Assembly (NCBI GenBank): GCA_002348185.1
Contig: DDYW01000042.1
Coordinates: forward strand, 1 to 20,741
Reading direction: 5' to 3'
Source of the DNA: Candidatus Hydrogenedentes bacterium UBA2224
GTDB taxonomy: Bacteria; Hydrogenedentota; Hydrogenedentia; Hydrogenedentales; SLHB01
DNA: 20,741 nt
In this document: positions 12,934 through 20,741 of the stretch, piece by piece
How positions within the stretch are numbered: position 1 is the stretch's first letter
Layout of the letters: every line of letters starts with the position of its first letter
Made by a program: the position numbers and the translations under genes
Notes under the pieces: model-generated
Databases searched by the model: none
Seen by the model: the letters and a program-made list of their open reading frames with translations, nothing else
Told to the model about the DNA's origin: nothing

Positions 12934-15386
12934 TACGGAGCGGGGGTGTTCCGGGAGGCGTAGTACGCGTTCAGCGGGTCGACTGAAAGCGCCTGTTTGG
13001 GGAGCGTCGCGCCGCCGCCGGAAGCGCGGGTCGCGACCACGCGGATCGGTCCGGGCCCAAACACGACGTTTCCCCACACCATTCCGCGTGCGGGGTCGTG
13101 GAAGAACGTCGCGGGCGCGCCGTTCACGGTCACCTGGCCAATGCGTTGGCCGCCGGTGGCAATGACCACGCAATCTTCCCGGCCGGCCGGGCCGTGCAGC
13201 GCGAGGGACAGCGTCCCGTTCGCGGGGTCCCACTGTTCGGAGAGGCGTTTCCCGCCCCACTGGTGGTACGCGGCGTTTTCGGGGACTTCGCGCACGTAGA
13301 ACAGCCGGGTCTGGTTCGGCAGCAGCGAAATATCCGTGAGATGCGCGAGGACCGCCCGGCCCCGTCCGCCCGACACCGTCCGTTCCTGCACGTCATACAG
13401 CGCGAGCGGCCGGTCTTTCTCAAATGGCGGCAGCGTCTGTTCGGTGAAGGCCACGGTCGTTGTGGCGGGTGCGTTGTTCGGGTTCGCGACGACGACGAGG
13501 GCATCATCCCACGTGCGGTTGTGATAGATGGTGGCGCAGGTGCCGGGTGCGGTGGCGGCAAACCAGTCGCGCGCGGTCGGGAAGAGGTAGAGGCCGGACT
13601 CGTACATGCCGAAATAGTGCTGGGCGGCGTTGTAGGACTCGACAAAGAGGACCTCGTCGGGACTCACGCCGGATGCATAGGGGAACGTGTCCGGCCAGAG
13701 CCGCCAATCGAGGTAGCTGTATTGCCCGCCGCCCGTGAGCAGGTCGTAGGCGTATGCGAGTTCCGCGCCGCAGCGCGTCGCCTCACTGTCGCCCGCCCAA
13801 AGGCAGCCCTGCGCCGGCTGATTGTGATACGACCCGTACCGCACCCAATACGACTCGACCGACGGAAAGGTATAGCCCTCGCCGAAGAGGTGGCAATCGA
13901 ACGCGGATATGGCGGGCAGAATAAACCCGTGACTCGAGTGGTCGATCAGCACGGCATGGGGCACCCTGGCCAGCAGGGCCTGGCGGCGGCGCCAGCTCAC
14001 CTCATGCAGTTCGATCAGGCAATCGTAGACCGGCTCGGGGTGGGCGTGTTCTTTCCAGAGGGAGCAGTTCGCGTAGGGCAGGTTATCGTCGATGTACATG
14101 CCGTCAATGGGGTATTTCTCGAGCATCCGCGCGATGGTCTCCATGCGGTACTCGGCGAGCCCGTTGGGCGAGGCGAGGCAGGTGGCCATGAGGTCGCAAT
14201 AGGGGTCCATGGGGGCCGTATACCGCCCGCCGTAATTGAAGCCCTGCCAGAGCGGCCATTTCCCCGCGGCGATGCGTTCCTGAACGCCCGGCGCGTTGGC
14301 GTACATGAGGTCCGCGTTGGCCGTCCAGATAAACAGCATGCCGGCGTCGTGCACGGTCTTCAGCACGCGGTCAAGTTCATCGGCGGGCGGCCTCGGCTCG
14401 CCCGGCGTACCCAGGCGGTGCATCTGGAACAGCGTGAATCCCAGCCGCGCGGCTGCGCGAATTTCGTCATCGGTGGGGTAGGGATGCTTGCCGTCGCCAA
14501 TCCAGATGAACATGCGCAGGTCGCGCCACCGGGGATGGGGCATTCGGTTCGGAGCGACTGCCAGGCCGGTGCGGAACGTGAACGGCTCATCTGCGCGCAC
14601 CACGAAGGGTTCCCCGCCCGGTTCCGCGCGTACGATGTGCTGCGTGAGCAGCACCAAAGCGTTGCCGCTGCCGGATTCGTTTACGGTCAGCGAAGCGAGC
14701 GGGGCGTCGGCCGGCTGCCGGTATGTGCCTCCGCGATCCGTGAACACGGCCAGGGCGGCTTCGTGGCTGAACACCTCGAGGCACGAGGTGAGCGTCGCCA
14801 GCTCGACCCTCTGCCCCGCTTCGGGCAGGGCCCCCTGGAACGAGTCGATCCCTTCCGAGTCCCGGCGCTTGTGAAGGTAGTGGCTGAAGCGTCCCGACGC
14901 GCTGACCTCGAAACGGATGCCCTCGGCGAGCGAAAGGGCCGCCGCGGGGCGCAGCGTCATCGCGCACACCGCGACGCCGTCGTTGTAGAACGTCGTTTCG
15001 AGTGTGTAGGGCACGCCTTCGCGCAGGACGCCCCGGGTGTTCAAGACGACCTGGCCGCTTCCCCGGGCAACGACATCCGTCGTGCCGCCGCTGCATTCCG
15101 ACAAGGGCGTGCCGTCGAACCACAGCTCGGCAGGCTGCTCGAGCCGAACCAAGCCGTCCTCCCTGGTTTCCAGCCCGGCGATTGCGCCCGAAGCCCTGTC
15201 AACGGTGTAGCGGTATGTCGGGCCTTCAACGACGATGGCCGCGTCGCTCACGGTACAGCTCAAATCCTCGGAGGGCAACGGGTCCCGCAGGACCTCCGTC
15301 ACGGTCCGGCTGACCGGCGAGGCGCCGAGGTTGAGGGCGGCAACGCTGCAGATCACCACGCCAAGCCACACTGATTTCGAGCTCAT
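12933..15386 (-). CDS. Secreted glycoside-hydrolase-like TIM-barrel protein
   Basis: An 817-aa protein with a signal peptide (about residues 1-22). Residues 40-280 look like a beta-sandwich N-terminal domain. Residues about 285-620 look like a TIM barrel: DLRMFIWIGDGKHPYPTDDE, GFTLFQMHR, MLFIWTANADLMY, then YPIDGMYIDDNLPY (425-438) with an Asp pair at 433-434, and FDCHLFGEGY with Glu503. These acidic residues at strand ends are candidate catalytic groups. The last 170 residues are beta-rich. I do not recognise a numbered GH family. ATG 15386 follows GGGGGGAGA at a good distance. It lies 43 nt after the preceding gene and is probably its operon partner. Extracellular glycan cleavage is inferred from fold-like motifs and export. 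Confidence 0.6.
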   Translation of the reverse strand: MSSKSVWLGVVICSVAALNLGASPVSRTVTEVLRDPLPSEDLSCTVSDAAIVVEGPTYRYTVDRASGAIAGLETREDGLVRLEQPAELWFDGTPLSECSGGTTDVVARGSGQVVLNTRGVLREGVPYTLETTFYNDGVAVCAMTLRPAAALSLAEGIRFEVSASGRFSHYLHKRRDSEGIDSFQGALPEAGQRVELATLTSCLEVFSHEAALAVFTDRGGTYRQPADAPLASLTVNESGSGNALVLLTQHIVRAEPGGEPFVVRADEPFTFRTGLAVAPNRMPHPRWRDLRMFIWIGDGKHPYPTDDEIRAAARLGFTLFQMHRLGTPGEPRPPADELDRVLKTVHDAGMLFIWTANADLMYANAPGVQERIAAGKWPLWQGFNYGGRYTAPMDPYCDLMATCLASPNGLAEYRMETIARMLEKYPIDGMYIDDNLPYANCSLWKEHAHPEPVYDCLIELHEVSWRRRQALLARVPHAVLIDHSSHGFILPAISAFDCHLFGEGYTFPSVESYWVRYGSYHNQPAQGCLWAGDSEATRCGAELAYAYDLLTGGGQYSYLDWRLWPDTFPYASGVSPDEVLFVESYNAAQHYFGMYESGLYLFPTARDWFAATAPGTCATIYHNRTWDDALVVVANPNNAPATTTVAFTEQTLPPFEKDRPLALYDVQERTVSGGRGRAVLAHLTDISLLPNQTRLFYVREVPENAAYHQWGGKRLSEQWDPANGTLSLALHGPAGREDCVVIATGGQRIGQVTVNGAPATFFHDPARGMVWGNVVFGPGPIRVVATRASGGGATLPKQALSVDPLNAYYASRNTPAP

Positions 15387-15429
15387 GCGAGATCTCCCCC
15401 CGGTCGGCCCGGATTTGCGGCGCGCGGGA

Positions 15430-17142
15430 TTACGAGGCCGGCGCCGAAAACGTCATCTGGGTCTTTTCGCCGCTGCCGGGCTCCTCGTTCGTCACGAGCC
15501 ATGTCCGGGGCGCGCGTTGCATGATGTCGACCGGTTGCGCTACCCGGTGTTTGATGCCGGCAATCTGGGACGCAAGGTTGCGGTGCGGGGTCCCCACCAG
15601 CTCGATGGGGCCGCCGAAAAACGCCATGACGGTGCGGACCTCGTCGCTCAGCTCGCGCACGCCCGACACGTCGAACCGCACGGGCGCGGCGGCGATCCGG
15701 TATTCCCAGAGCCGGCTCGTGCATCCCGACGCCTCGAGCCAGTCGTCCAGGCCATCCTTGAGCGTAGTCGCGGAAGACGGAAACACGGGGAGGCTGCCCG
15801 CGGCCTCGGCCATGACCTCGTGGGCGAGGGCGTCGGCCTGAGAGCGGGTCAAGTTGAAGGCGCGCAGCACTTCGTCGGGGACGGTCGATTTCTGGATCAC
15901 GAAGAACTGGAACCCCCATCCGGCGACTTTGCGCATGTTGGCGACGGCCTGGACCCGGCCGTCGGGATGCGACAGGTTGAGCCACAGGTGACCCGCCATC
16001 GACGCGGCGAAGGCCTCGCCGCCTTCGGTGGTGGCGAGCGGATCGACCGTGATGCCCGGCGTCATCCCGGCCGCGACGAGCGCGGCGGCCACGCTCTGCA
16101 TCGATTTTGGATACCGCGGGCGCGCCCCTTCCAGCGCCCCCGGCCGCGATTCCCAGGTGGCGGGCACCAGGGCGTGTTTGACCCCCGCGGCGGCCCATTT
16201 CGCGGCTTCGGCGTACAGGGCCTCCGCGCCCGCGTCGTCCTCGACGGTGCACCAGAACCGGGGCGCATCCGTCAGCGCGGCGGGGCAGGGAAGTTTGCTG
16301 CGAGTCCAGGTGAAATAGGTCTCGACGTCCTCCGGTTTGGGCACGGAGAAGGTGATGAACACCGGGTCGGCGGCAAGCGAGGCGCCTGGCTCCAGCCGGA
16401 CGGGCGGGTCGTAGACTGAGGCGATCTCGCCCTGCCAGGTCCCTTCGAACGGTTCCAGATTGATGCCGGACCGGGCGATGTTCAGCGGCAGGACGCCCAG
16501 GGCGATGGTGCGGTCGTTCGCGGGATCGCGGAAGAACGCCAGCGACGATTTGGCCGTGCGGTCAAAAGCGGCGTAGCCCGCGCGCATGTCCAGCCGGCGG
16601 ATCGCACTTTCCATCTTTCCGCTGACGTTCTTCATGCAGCCCGGCCCGAAGATCGCCGGGCTCAGCTTCTTGATCTCCACGGGCGTCTGACCGGCATTGG
16701 TGACTTCCATCCGCACCACCAGGAACGGGTACTCGTTCTGGACAGATACCCGGTGAAGCACCTTAAGGCCGTTGTGCTCCGGGAAATCCGACCGGAAATC
16801 GCTGCACCCTCCCATGGGCGTGTCCGCGCGCTCGCGGTCCGCGGCGCCTTTGTCGAGATCGGCCAGGCGGACCACCGTGTCGTCGCCCAGCGTGATCGAC
16901 GCGCGGGCCTTCTCGATGAATTCGCCGAGACCCTCAAACTGAATGGTCCACTCCGCGTTGTCGGTCGCGTAGAGGAACTGCGCCCGGTCCTCGTCAAACG
17001 AAAACACGTAATGGTCGCGAAGCGCCCACGGCAGCGCGGAGAAATCCTGTTTTTCCTCGCCGGCGGTCGCCGGCAGGGCGGTCAGGATAACGGTCATCAC
17101 ACAAAACACTACCCGTATCGGCATCGAACGCAGGATGATCAT
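15430..17142 (-). CDS. Secreted GH36/clan D-like protein, probably lacking catalytic residues
   Basis: A 570-aa protein with a signal peptide (cleavage near ATAG, residue 27). Residues 30-280 resemble the beta-supersandwich that precedes alpha-galactosidase-type barrels (NEYPFLVVRMEVTNAG). Residues 290-520 resemble a reduced TIM barrel: GVKHALVPATWE, YPKSMQSVAAALVAAGMTPGITVDP and LWLNLSHPDGRVQAV align by eye with clan D landmarks. The next strand reads GWGFQFFVIQKS where active enzymes usually have K-x-D, so the nucleophile is missing. The SRLWEYR segment also lacks the usual acid/base Asp. ATG 17142 was chosen because TGGAGAG lies 5-8 nt upstream; an in-frame ATG 17247 is too early and has no signal peptide after it. 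It could be a binding protein or pseudoenzyme. The family assignment is tentative. Confidence 0.55.
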   Translation of the reverse strand: MIILRSMPIRVVFCVMTVILTALPATAGEEKQDFSALPWALRDHYVFSFDEDRAQFLYATDNAEWTIQFEGLGEFIEKARASITLGDDTVVRLADLDKGAADRERADTPMGGCSDFRSDFPEHNGLKVLHRVSVQNEYPFLVVRMEVTNAGQTPVEIKKLSPAIFGPGCMKNVSGKMESAIRRLDMRAGYAAFDRTAKSSLAFFRDPANDRTIALGVLPLNIARSGINLEPFEGTWQGEIASVYDPPVRLEPGASLAADPVFITFSVPKPEDVETYFTWTRSKLPCPAALTDAPRFWCTVEDDAGAEALYAEAAKWAAAGVKHALVPATWESRPGALEGARPRYPKSMQSVAAALVAAGMTPGITVDPLATTEGGEAFAASMAGHLWLNLSHPDGRVQAVANMRKVAGWGFQFFVIQKSTVPDEVLRAFNLTRSQADALAHEVMAEAAGSLPVFPSSATTLKDGLDDWLEASGCTSRLWEYRIAAAPVRFDVSGVRELSDEVRTVMAFFGGPIELVGTPHRNLASQIAGIKHRVAQPVDIMQRAPRTWLVTNEEPGSGEKTQMTFSAPAS

Positions 17143-17215
17143 CTGAACTCTCCAGAACGTTACAGGCGCATGAGGTCTGCCATGCGCGCGGTCTTCACCA
17201 GGTTTTCGAGGCGGG

Positions 17216-17221
17216 ATTATA
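17216..17221 (-). promoter_or_regulatory. Possible -10 box upstream of the GH36-like gene
   Basis: A perfect TATAAT occurs on the minus strand (17221-17216), 73 nt before ATG 17142, inside the 162-nt gap after the protease-like gene. No good -35 box is seen 16-18 nt upstream, so an activator-dependent promoter or chance is possible. Confidence 0.33.
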
Positions 17222-17304
17222 CACGATACCGGCCCGGAACCGGACATGCGGCGCCCCGGCGCTGGGCCAGGTCCCAGGACCTCGACGTATGCGCGAGCGC
17301 CCGG

Positions 17305-18423
17305 CTAAAGCGATTCGCCGATGGCTACCGAAACGACCTGGATCTCGCCGCCCCGCAGCACGGCGATATCCAGTACGGTCGCCGGCTGGCCCGTCAGCGC
17401 GCGGTGCGCGAAATCAAACGATTGCCCCGTCATGTCCATGCCGTTGATGGACACCAACAGGTCGCCGGAGACCAGTCCCGCCCGCTGCGCGGGAGAGTCT
17501 TCGGCGACAAACAGGCTCCAGAGGCCTTCCGCCTGCTCGGCGGGGGTGACGCCGGCGCTGTGCACCGGGGGGTCGTGCCACGGCACCGGCACGAGCGGCC
17601 GCAGGTGAAGCGTTCCCGCGGCGCGGTCGAACGCCAGCACAAACCGCGACCAGAACCGCATGCCGAGCCGCGGCGCGGCGTTCTCTTCCAGGACCTCGCA
17701 GAGGGGCGTCACGACCTCGAGCGGCCCGACCGTGCACTTCGGCAGGCGGATTTGGGTAGCGCCCCGGATTCCATCTCCATCCGCCACCTGCAACCGGGGG
17801 GTATGCTCCGTGAACAGGCTCCACTGCTCCAGAAGATCCCGCGGCAGCGCGAGCGTTCCGCCGAATGCCGTATCGAGTTCGGCCTCGACGGCATGCACAC
17901 CGTTTAGCGTGACGGGCACGCGCATGACGCCGTCGGGTCCCGTGGTCATGGGCACGGCAATCCATTCAGGGCCCATCTCGAGCGGGTACCGTGCGATGCG
18001 GCCGCCCTCGCAATCAAGAATGAAGCGTTCCGGAAGTCCCGGCAGCCCGAGAATGCCCGCGACCCGGAGCCCATAGACCGATTCCATGGGGGCCAGGCCG
18101 GCCGCGTAGGCCCCGCACCCGAGCGCGGGCCGTCCCGCGACCTCGAGGGCCTGGATCCGGACCCGATGCGCTTCAAATTCGCCGAACTTCTCCGGCTCGC
18201 CCACGTTGGGCAAACCGAGCGTGGCGGCGATGGGGAGGTCGAGCGCGACATAGGGCGCCGCGGTGTCGACGAGAAACGGATACGGGCCGACGCCGTCCAG
18301 CCAGACCGGCACGAAGGCCCGGCCGCGCACGAGCATGAGCTCGTGCCCGGCGGATAGCGCGGCGGGTGTCTGGCCGGCGATGAACGCGGCCGCTGTCATC
18401 AGGACGGTTATTCCGGAAACCAT
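17305..18423 (-). CDS. Aspartyl-protease-like protein with C-terminal PDZ domain
   Basis: A 372-aa protein with a signal peptide or N-terminal anchor (about 1-25). Two similar lobes follow, each with an aspartyl protease-like loop: FLVDTAAPYVAL (Asp53) and AELDTAFGGTLALP (Asp184). Each lobe also has a hydrophobic-Gly turn (AGILGLPGLP at 122-131, LGMRFWSRFVLAFD at 253-266), as in single-chain pepsin- or retropepsin-like bacterial proteins. Residues about 295-368 are a PDZ domain (SPAQRAGLVSGDLLVSINGMDMTG). The usual catalytic triplet DT/SG is DTA in both lobes, so activity is doubtful. ATG 18423 follows AGAGGA by 7 nt. A TATACT box on the minus strand at 18444-18439 could be its -10, though this leaves a very short leader. 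Probably acts in the periplasm; substrate unknown. Confidence 0.72.
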   Translation of the reverse strand: MVSGITVLMTAAAFIAGQTPAALSAGHELMLVRGRAFVPVWLDGVGPYPFLVDTAAPYVALDLPIAATLGLPNVGEPEKFGEFEAHRVRIQALEVAGRPALGCGAYAAGLAPMESVYGLRVAGILGLPGLPERFILDCEGGRIARYPLEMGPEWIAVPMTTGPDGVMRVPVTLNGVHAVEAELDTAFGGTLALPRDLLEQWSLFTEHTPRLQVADGDGIRGATQIRLPKCTVGPLEVVTPLCEVLEENAAPRLGMRFWSRFVLAFDRAAGTLHLRPLVPVPWHDPPVHSAGVTPAEQAEGLWSLFVAEDSPAQRAGLVSGDLLVSINGMDMTGQSFDFAHRALTGQPATVLDIAVLRGGEIQVVSVAIGESL

Positions 18424-18540
18424 GGCATCCTCTGCGCGAGTATACCAGCCGGGCGGCGGATTGTGATCATGGCCCGCACGAGCCCTGATGCACTATGATG
18501 ATGCGGCAATGGGCATCGGACCGGCATCCGGGAGAGGGGT

Positions 18541-20484
18541 ATGACGCAACAGCGCCGTTTTGCGTACGTGGCCACGGTCGTGGCGCTCGTGCTCGCGCTC
18601 GTGATTGCCCTGCGCATCTGGTGGCGGTTCGAAAGCCCCGTGCCCCGCGTGAACCCACCCGCCGGGACTGCCGGGACCACGCCGCCTGCGCCCGTCGCGC
18701 CCGCCGCGACCCCGCACGAACCAGCGTTGACCCCCGAGGACCCGCCCAGGGAGGCGTCCCCGCCCGGCGCCGCCCTGTCCCTATCGGGTCGTGTGTGTGA
18801 CACGGTTGGTCGTCCCATTCCCGGAGCCGTGGTCACGTGCGCGGGGGAAGACGTGAAGGAGGTCCGCTCGGATCGGGAAGGGCGCTACCGCATCGAGGGC
18901 CTTCCCGAGCGGATTTTTGCCCTGACCGCCGCCCATCCCGCCTATTTCCCTGACCAGAACCCTCTCGTCGCGGCGGGAGCAGCACACGTGGATTTCGTCC
19001 TGCCGATCCGGGCCTCGATCGAGATTGAGGCCGTGCGCGGCGATACGCGGGAACCGCTGGTGTGGTACTTCGTCCAGTTTCGCCATACCGCCGAGGTCCG
19101 GTTCGGCGTGGGACGCGACGACGGCCGGGGCGGTGGATTTGGCGCGAAGGTCGATGACCCGGCGGGAAAGACCGTCATCGCCGATCTTGAACCGGTCGCG
19201 GGGGTGTTGCGCGTCTACCAGGAAGCTTACGTCGAGCAGGAGATCCCAATATCCGCCGAGGAACTCGCCAATACCCCGCACACGGTTGCGGTCGCGCTCG
19301 AACCGTCCCGGGACGGGCTCGAAGGGATTGTTGTGGACTCCCGCGGCACGCCCATCGAGGGCGCGTATGTGGTCAAAGGCCGCATGTCCTGGGCGGATGA
19401 CCTGCCCGGAAAATCGGACACCCGTACCGGACCCGACGGCCGGTTTCGTATGGAGCCGCCGGACGAACCGAGGGAGGATGTGGTGGCGTGGCACCCCGCG
19501 TATGCCCCGGCCTACGTCACGATCTATCCCAACGCATCGCCCCGTGAATTGCTGCGCATCGTCCTGCACGGCATGGCAACGGTCCGCGGCCGCGTAACCC
19601 TCGACGGCGAGCCTCTCGAGAAGTGTCATGTGGTGGCGTTTTTCAAGGGCGAGCCGGCGCTTGACGAAAACGGCAAACACACGGGGGCCGACGGCGCCTA
19701 CGAATTGCGCGGCTTGCCCCCGGGCCTGGTCTCTGTGGAGGCGCGCGTGGATGAAGCCGTCTGGGGCGCGAACGGCGTCCACGTCGCCCGGACGGCCGAA
19801 CTCGCGGAAGGCCGGGTCACGCCGGTGGATTTTGAGTTGCAGCGCGGCACCGGAACGCTTGAGGGGCGCATCACATGTGCATGGGGTCCCGTCGAAGACG
19901 GGGGCATCATGCTCTCTCTCGAAACCGGGCAGGGCAACGCACGGTACGAAGTGAGCGCCGATGACGACCATGGCGAAGGCGCGTATTACCGGCTCGAGAA
20001 TGTCTTGCCCGGCACGGGGATCCTCACTGTGGGGGCAGCAGTCGGGTCCGAAGTGTTCGCCCGTGTCACCCGCCAGGAAGTGACCATCCCGCCCGGCGGA
20101 CGCGTAGTCCGCGACATTTCGTTCAGTGCGGGCGGCGGCGTGGCCGGGCGCGTCAGCAACGGCGAATCCTGTGACATCGTCGGGGTCGTTGCCCTCGAAG
20201 GCGAGTCGTCGCTGACCGCGGACGAGATTGTATACGGAATCATGCAAAATGAAGCCGATGCACTCGATACCATTCCTGTGGCCGCGTTTACGCTGGTTTC
20301 CGGCGGGATTTTTGGTTCAGGCAAAGAAAACCCCACGGGCGAGTATGCCCTGCCGCCCCTTGACCCCGGCCGGTACACCGTGCTGGCGATCGGATTGGAG
20401 AAAGACACGTTCGCCTCTGACCGCGCCTTTGTCACCCTTCGCGACGGGCAGACCGAAACCGTCAACCTGACGTTGCGAAAGTGA
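18541..20484 (+). CDS. Membrane-anchored protein with repeated carboxypeptidase-regulatory-like domains
   Basis: A 647-aa protein. Residues 7-26 form a single membrane segment after a short basic N-terminus, then a Pro/Ala/Thr-rich linker runs to about residue 78. The rest is a string of beta-sandwich modules of the CarboxypepD_reg type, with recurring G-x-V-x-D-x-x-G-x-P-I-x-G-A starts and D-G-x-Y/F-x-(x)-L-P/P-P ends. They begin at about 80 (LSGRVCDTVGRPIPGA), 258 (GLEGIVVDSRGTPIEGA), 346 (ATVRGRVTLDGEPLEK), 437 (GTLEGRITCAWGPVED) and 532 (GGVAGRVSNGESCD), with a less typical module at 158-254. Such modules bind or scaffold rather than catalyse. ATG 18541 directly follows GGGAGAGGGGT. It is divergent from the protease-like gene (117 nt between), with a TATGAT box at 18494-18499. 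A cell-surface or periplasmic structural role is inferred; no enzyme domain is seen. Confidence 0.7.
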   Translation: MTQQRRFAYVATVVALVLALVIALRIWWRFESPVPRVNPPAGTAGTTPPAPVAPAATPHEPALTPEDPPREASPPGAALSLSGRVCDTVGRPIPGAVVTCAGEDVKEVRSDREGRYRIEGLPERIFALTAAHPAYFPDQNPLVAAGAAHVDFVLPIRASIEIEAVRGDTREPLVWYFVQFRHTAEVRFGVGRDDGRGGGFGAKVDDPAGKTVIADLEPVAGVLRVYQEAYVEQEIPISAEELANTPHTVAVALEPSRDGLEGIVVDSRGTPIEGAYVVKGRMSWADDLPGKSDTRTGPDGRFRMEPPDEPREDVVAWHPAYAPAYVTIYPNASPRELLRIVLHGMATVRGRVTLDGEPLEKCHVVAFFKGEPALDENGKHTGADGAYELRGLPPGLVSVEARVDEAVWGANGVHVARTAELAEGRVTPVDFELQRGTGTLEGRITCAWGPVEDGGIMLSLETGQGNARYEVSADDDHGEGAYYRLENVLPGTGILTVGAAVGSEVFARVTRQEVTIPPGGRVVRDISFSAGGGVAGRVSNGESCDIVGVVALEGESSLTADEIVYGIMQNEADALDTIPVAAFTLVSGGIFGSGKENPTGEYALPPLDPGRYTVLAIGLEKDTFASDRAFVTLRDGQTETVNLTLRK

Positions 20485-20544
20485 CCGGAACCCCGGGGCA
20501 GGGGCATGCTTCGCCAGGGGTATGCGTCTGGCGAGACGGCGGGG

Positions 20545-20741
20545 TCATTTCAGGCCGAGGACGTCCTGCATGTCGTAGAGGCCGGGCGCGGCCGTCATGA
20601 CGAATCGGGCCGCCACGAGGGCGCCGCGCGCGAAATTGTCGCGGTTATGCGCCTTGTGGGTGAGCTCAATGCGTTCGCCCTGCCCGATGAAGCTGACCGT
20701 GTGTTCGCCGACCACATCGCCGCCGCGCAGGGCGTGCATGC
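20545..20741 (-). CDS. dapB: 4-hydroxy-tetrahydrodipicolinate reductase, C-terminal part
   Basis: The last 65 or so residues of DapB; the 5' part lies beyond the right edge. HALRGGDVVGEH, GERIELTHKAHNRDNFARGALVAARF and GLYDMQDVLGL are the characteristic end of the DapB C-terminal domain, which binds the dihydrodipicolinate product and forms the tetramer. The enzyme reduces the cyclic intermediate with NAD(P)H in the diaminopimelate and lysine pathway. The apparent Met near 20739 is internal, not a start. The gene converges with the preceding one; the 60 nt between hold only a weak hairpin (TCGCCA 20511-20516 with TGGCGA 20529-20534). Confidence 0.92.
   Translation of the reverse strand, partial: MHALRGGDVVGEHTVSFIGQGERIELTHKAHNRDNFARGALVAARFVMTAAPGLYDMQDVLGLK

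Noticed and set aside
13098..15374. 758-aa open frame on the plus strand
   Set aside because: It lies wholly antisense to the 817-aa secreted protein, which has a signal peptide, ribosome site and fold-like motifs. Its His/Gly/Arg-rich translation is typical of a high-GC shadow frame.
18781..20247. 488-aa open frame on the minus strand
   Set aside because: Antisense to the modular carboxypeptidase-regulatory-like protein, which has clear repeated domains; no start signal.

Overview
The window looks like a chromosome segment of a high-GC, Gram-negative bacterium. An outer-membrane lipid A deacylase, periplasmic lipoproteins, a Tat-exported enzyme and a system II (ResB/CcsA) cytochrome c maturation operon all point to a diderm envelope. 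The mix of many secreted glycoside-hydrolase-like proteins, a very long CcsA with a periplasmic extension, and intergenic 9-nt GTCCA arrays resembles uncultivated PVC-like or Hydrogenedentota-type genomes. That placement is an inference from memory, not proven.

Layout: (1) 1-144 holds a GTCCA array, a terminator-like hairpin and a strong promoter for a PagL-type lipid A deacylase (145-708, +). (2) 735-4989 (-) is a sugar-uptake operon: periplasmic binding lipoprotein, RbsC-type permease, and a 750-aa cytoplasmic glycoside-hydrolase-like protein; no ATPase gene is present. (3) 4990-5626 is a divergent intergenic region with repeat element A and facing promoters. (4) 5627-6991 (+) is a secreted GH29 alpha-L-fucosidase with a C-terminal F5/8 domain. 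(5) 7136-10994 (+) is a tightly overlapped operon: lipoprotein, ResB, CcsA. (6) 10995-11503 carries repeat element B and a promoter. (7) 11504-12853 (+) is a Tat-exported GH109-like protein, closed by a clear terminator. (8) 12933-18423 (-) is a run of three genes: PDZ aspartyl-protease-like protein, a degenerate GH36-like protein, and a secreted TIM-barrel protein. (9) 18541-20484 (+) is a membrane-anchored protein of repeated carboxypeptidase-regulatory-like domains. (10) 20545-20741 (-) is the C-terminal end of dapB, cut by the window edge.

Functionally the region combines glycan removal outside the cell (fucosidase, GH109-type alpha-N-acetylgalactosaminidase, other GH-like proteins) with sugar import and intracellular processing, beside housekeeping cytochrome c assembly and lysine biosynthesis. 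The most unusual structure is a pair of related intergenic elements, about 330-340 bp each and in opposite orientations. Each is bounded by inverted arrays of a 9-nt GTCCA repeat and has conserved ends and an unrelated hairpin-rich core. A further array at the left edge may belong to a third copy.
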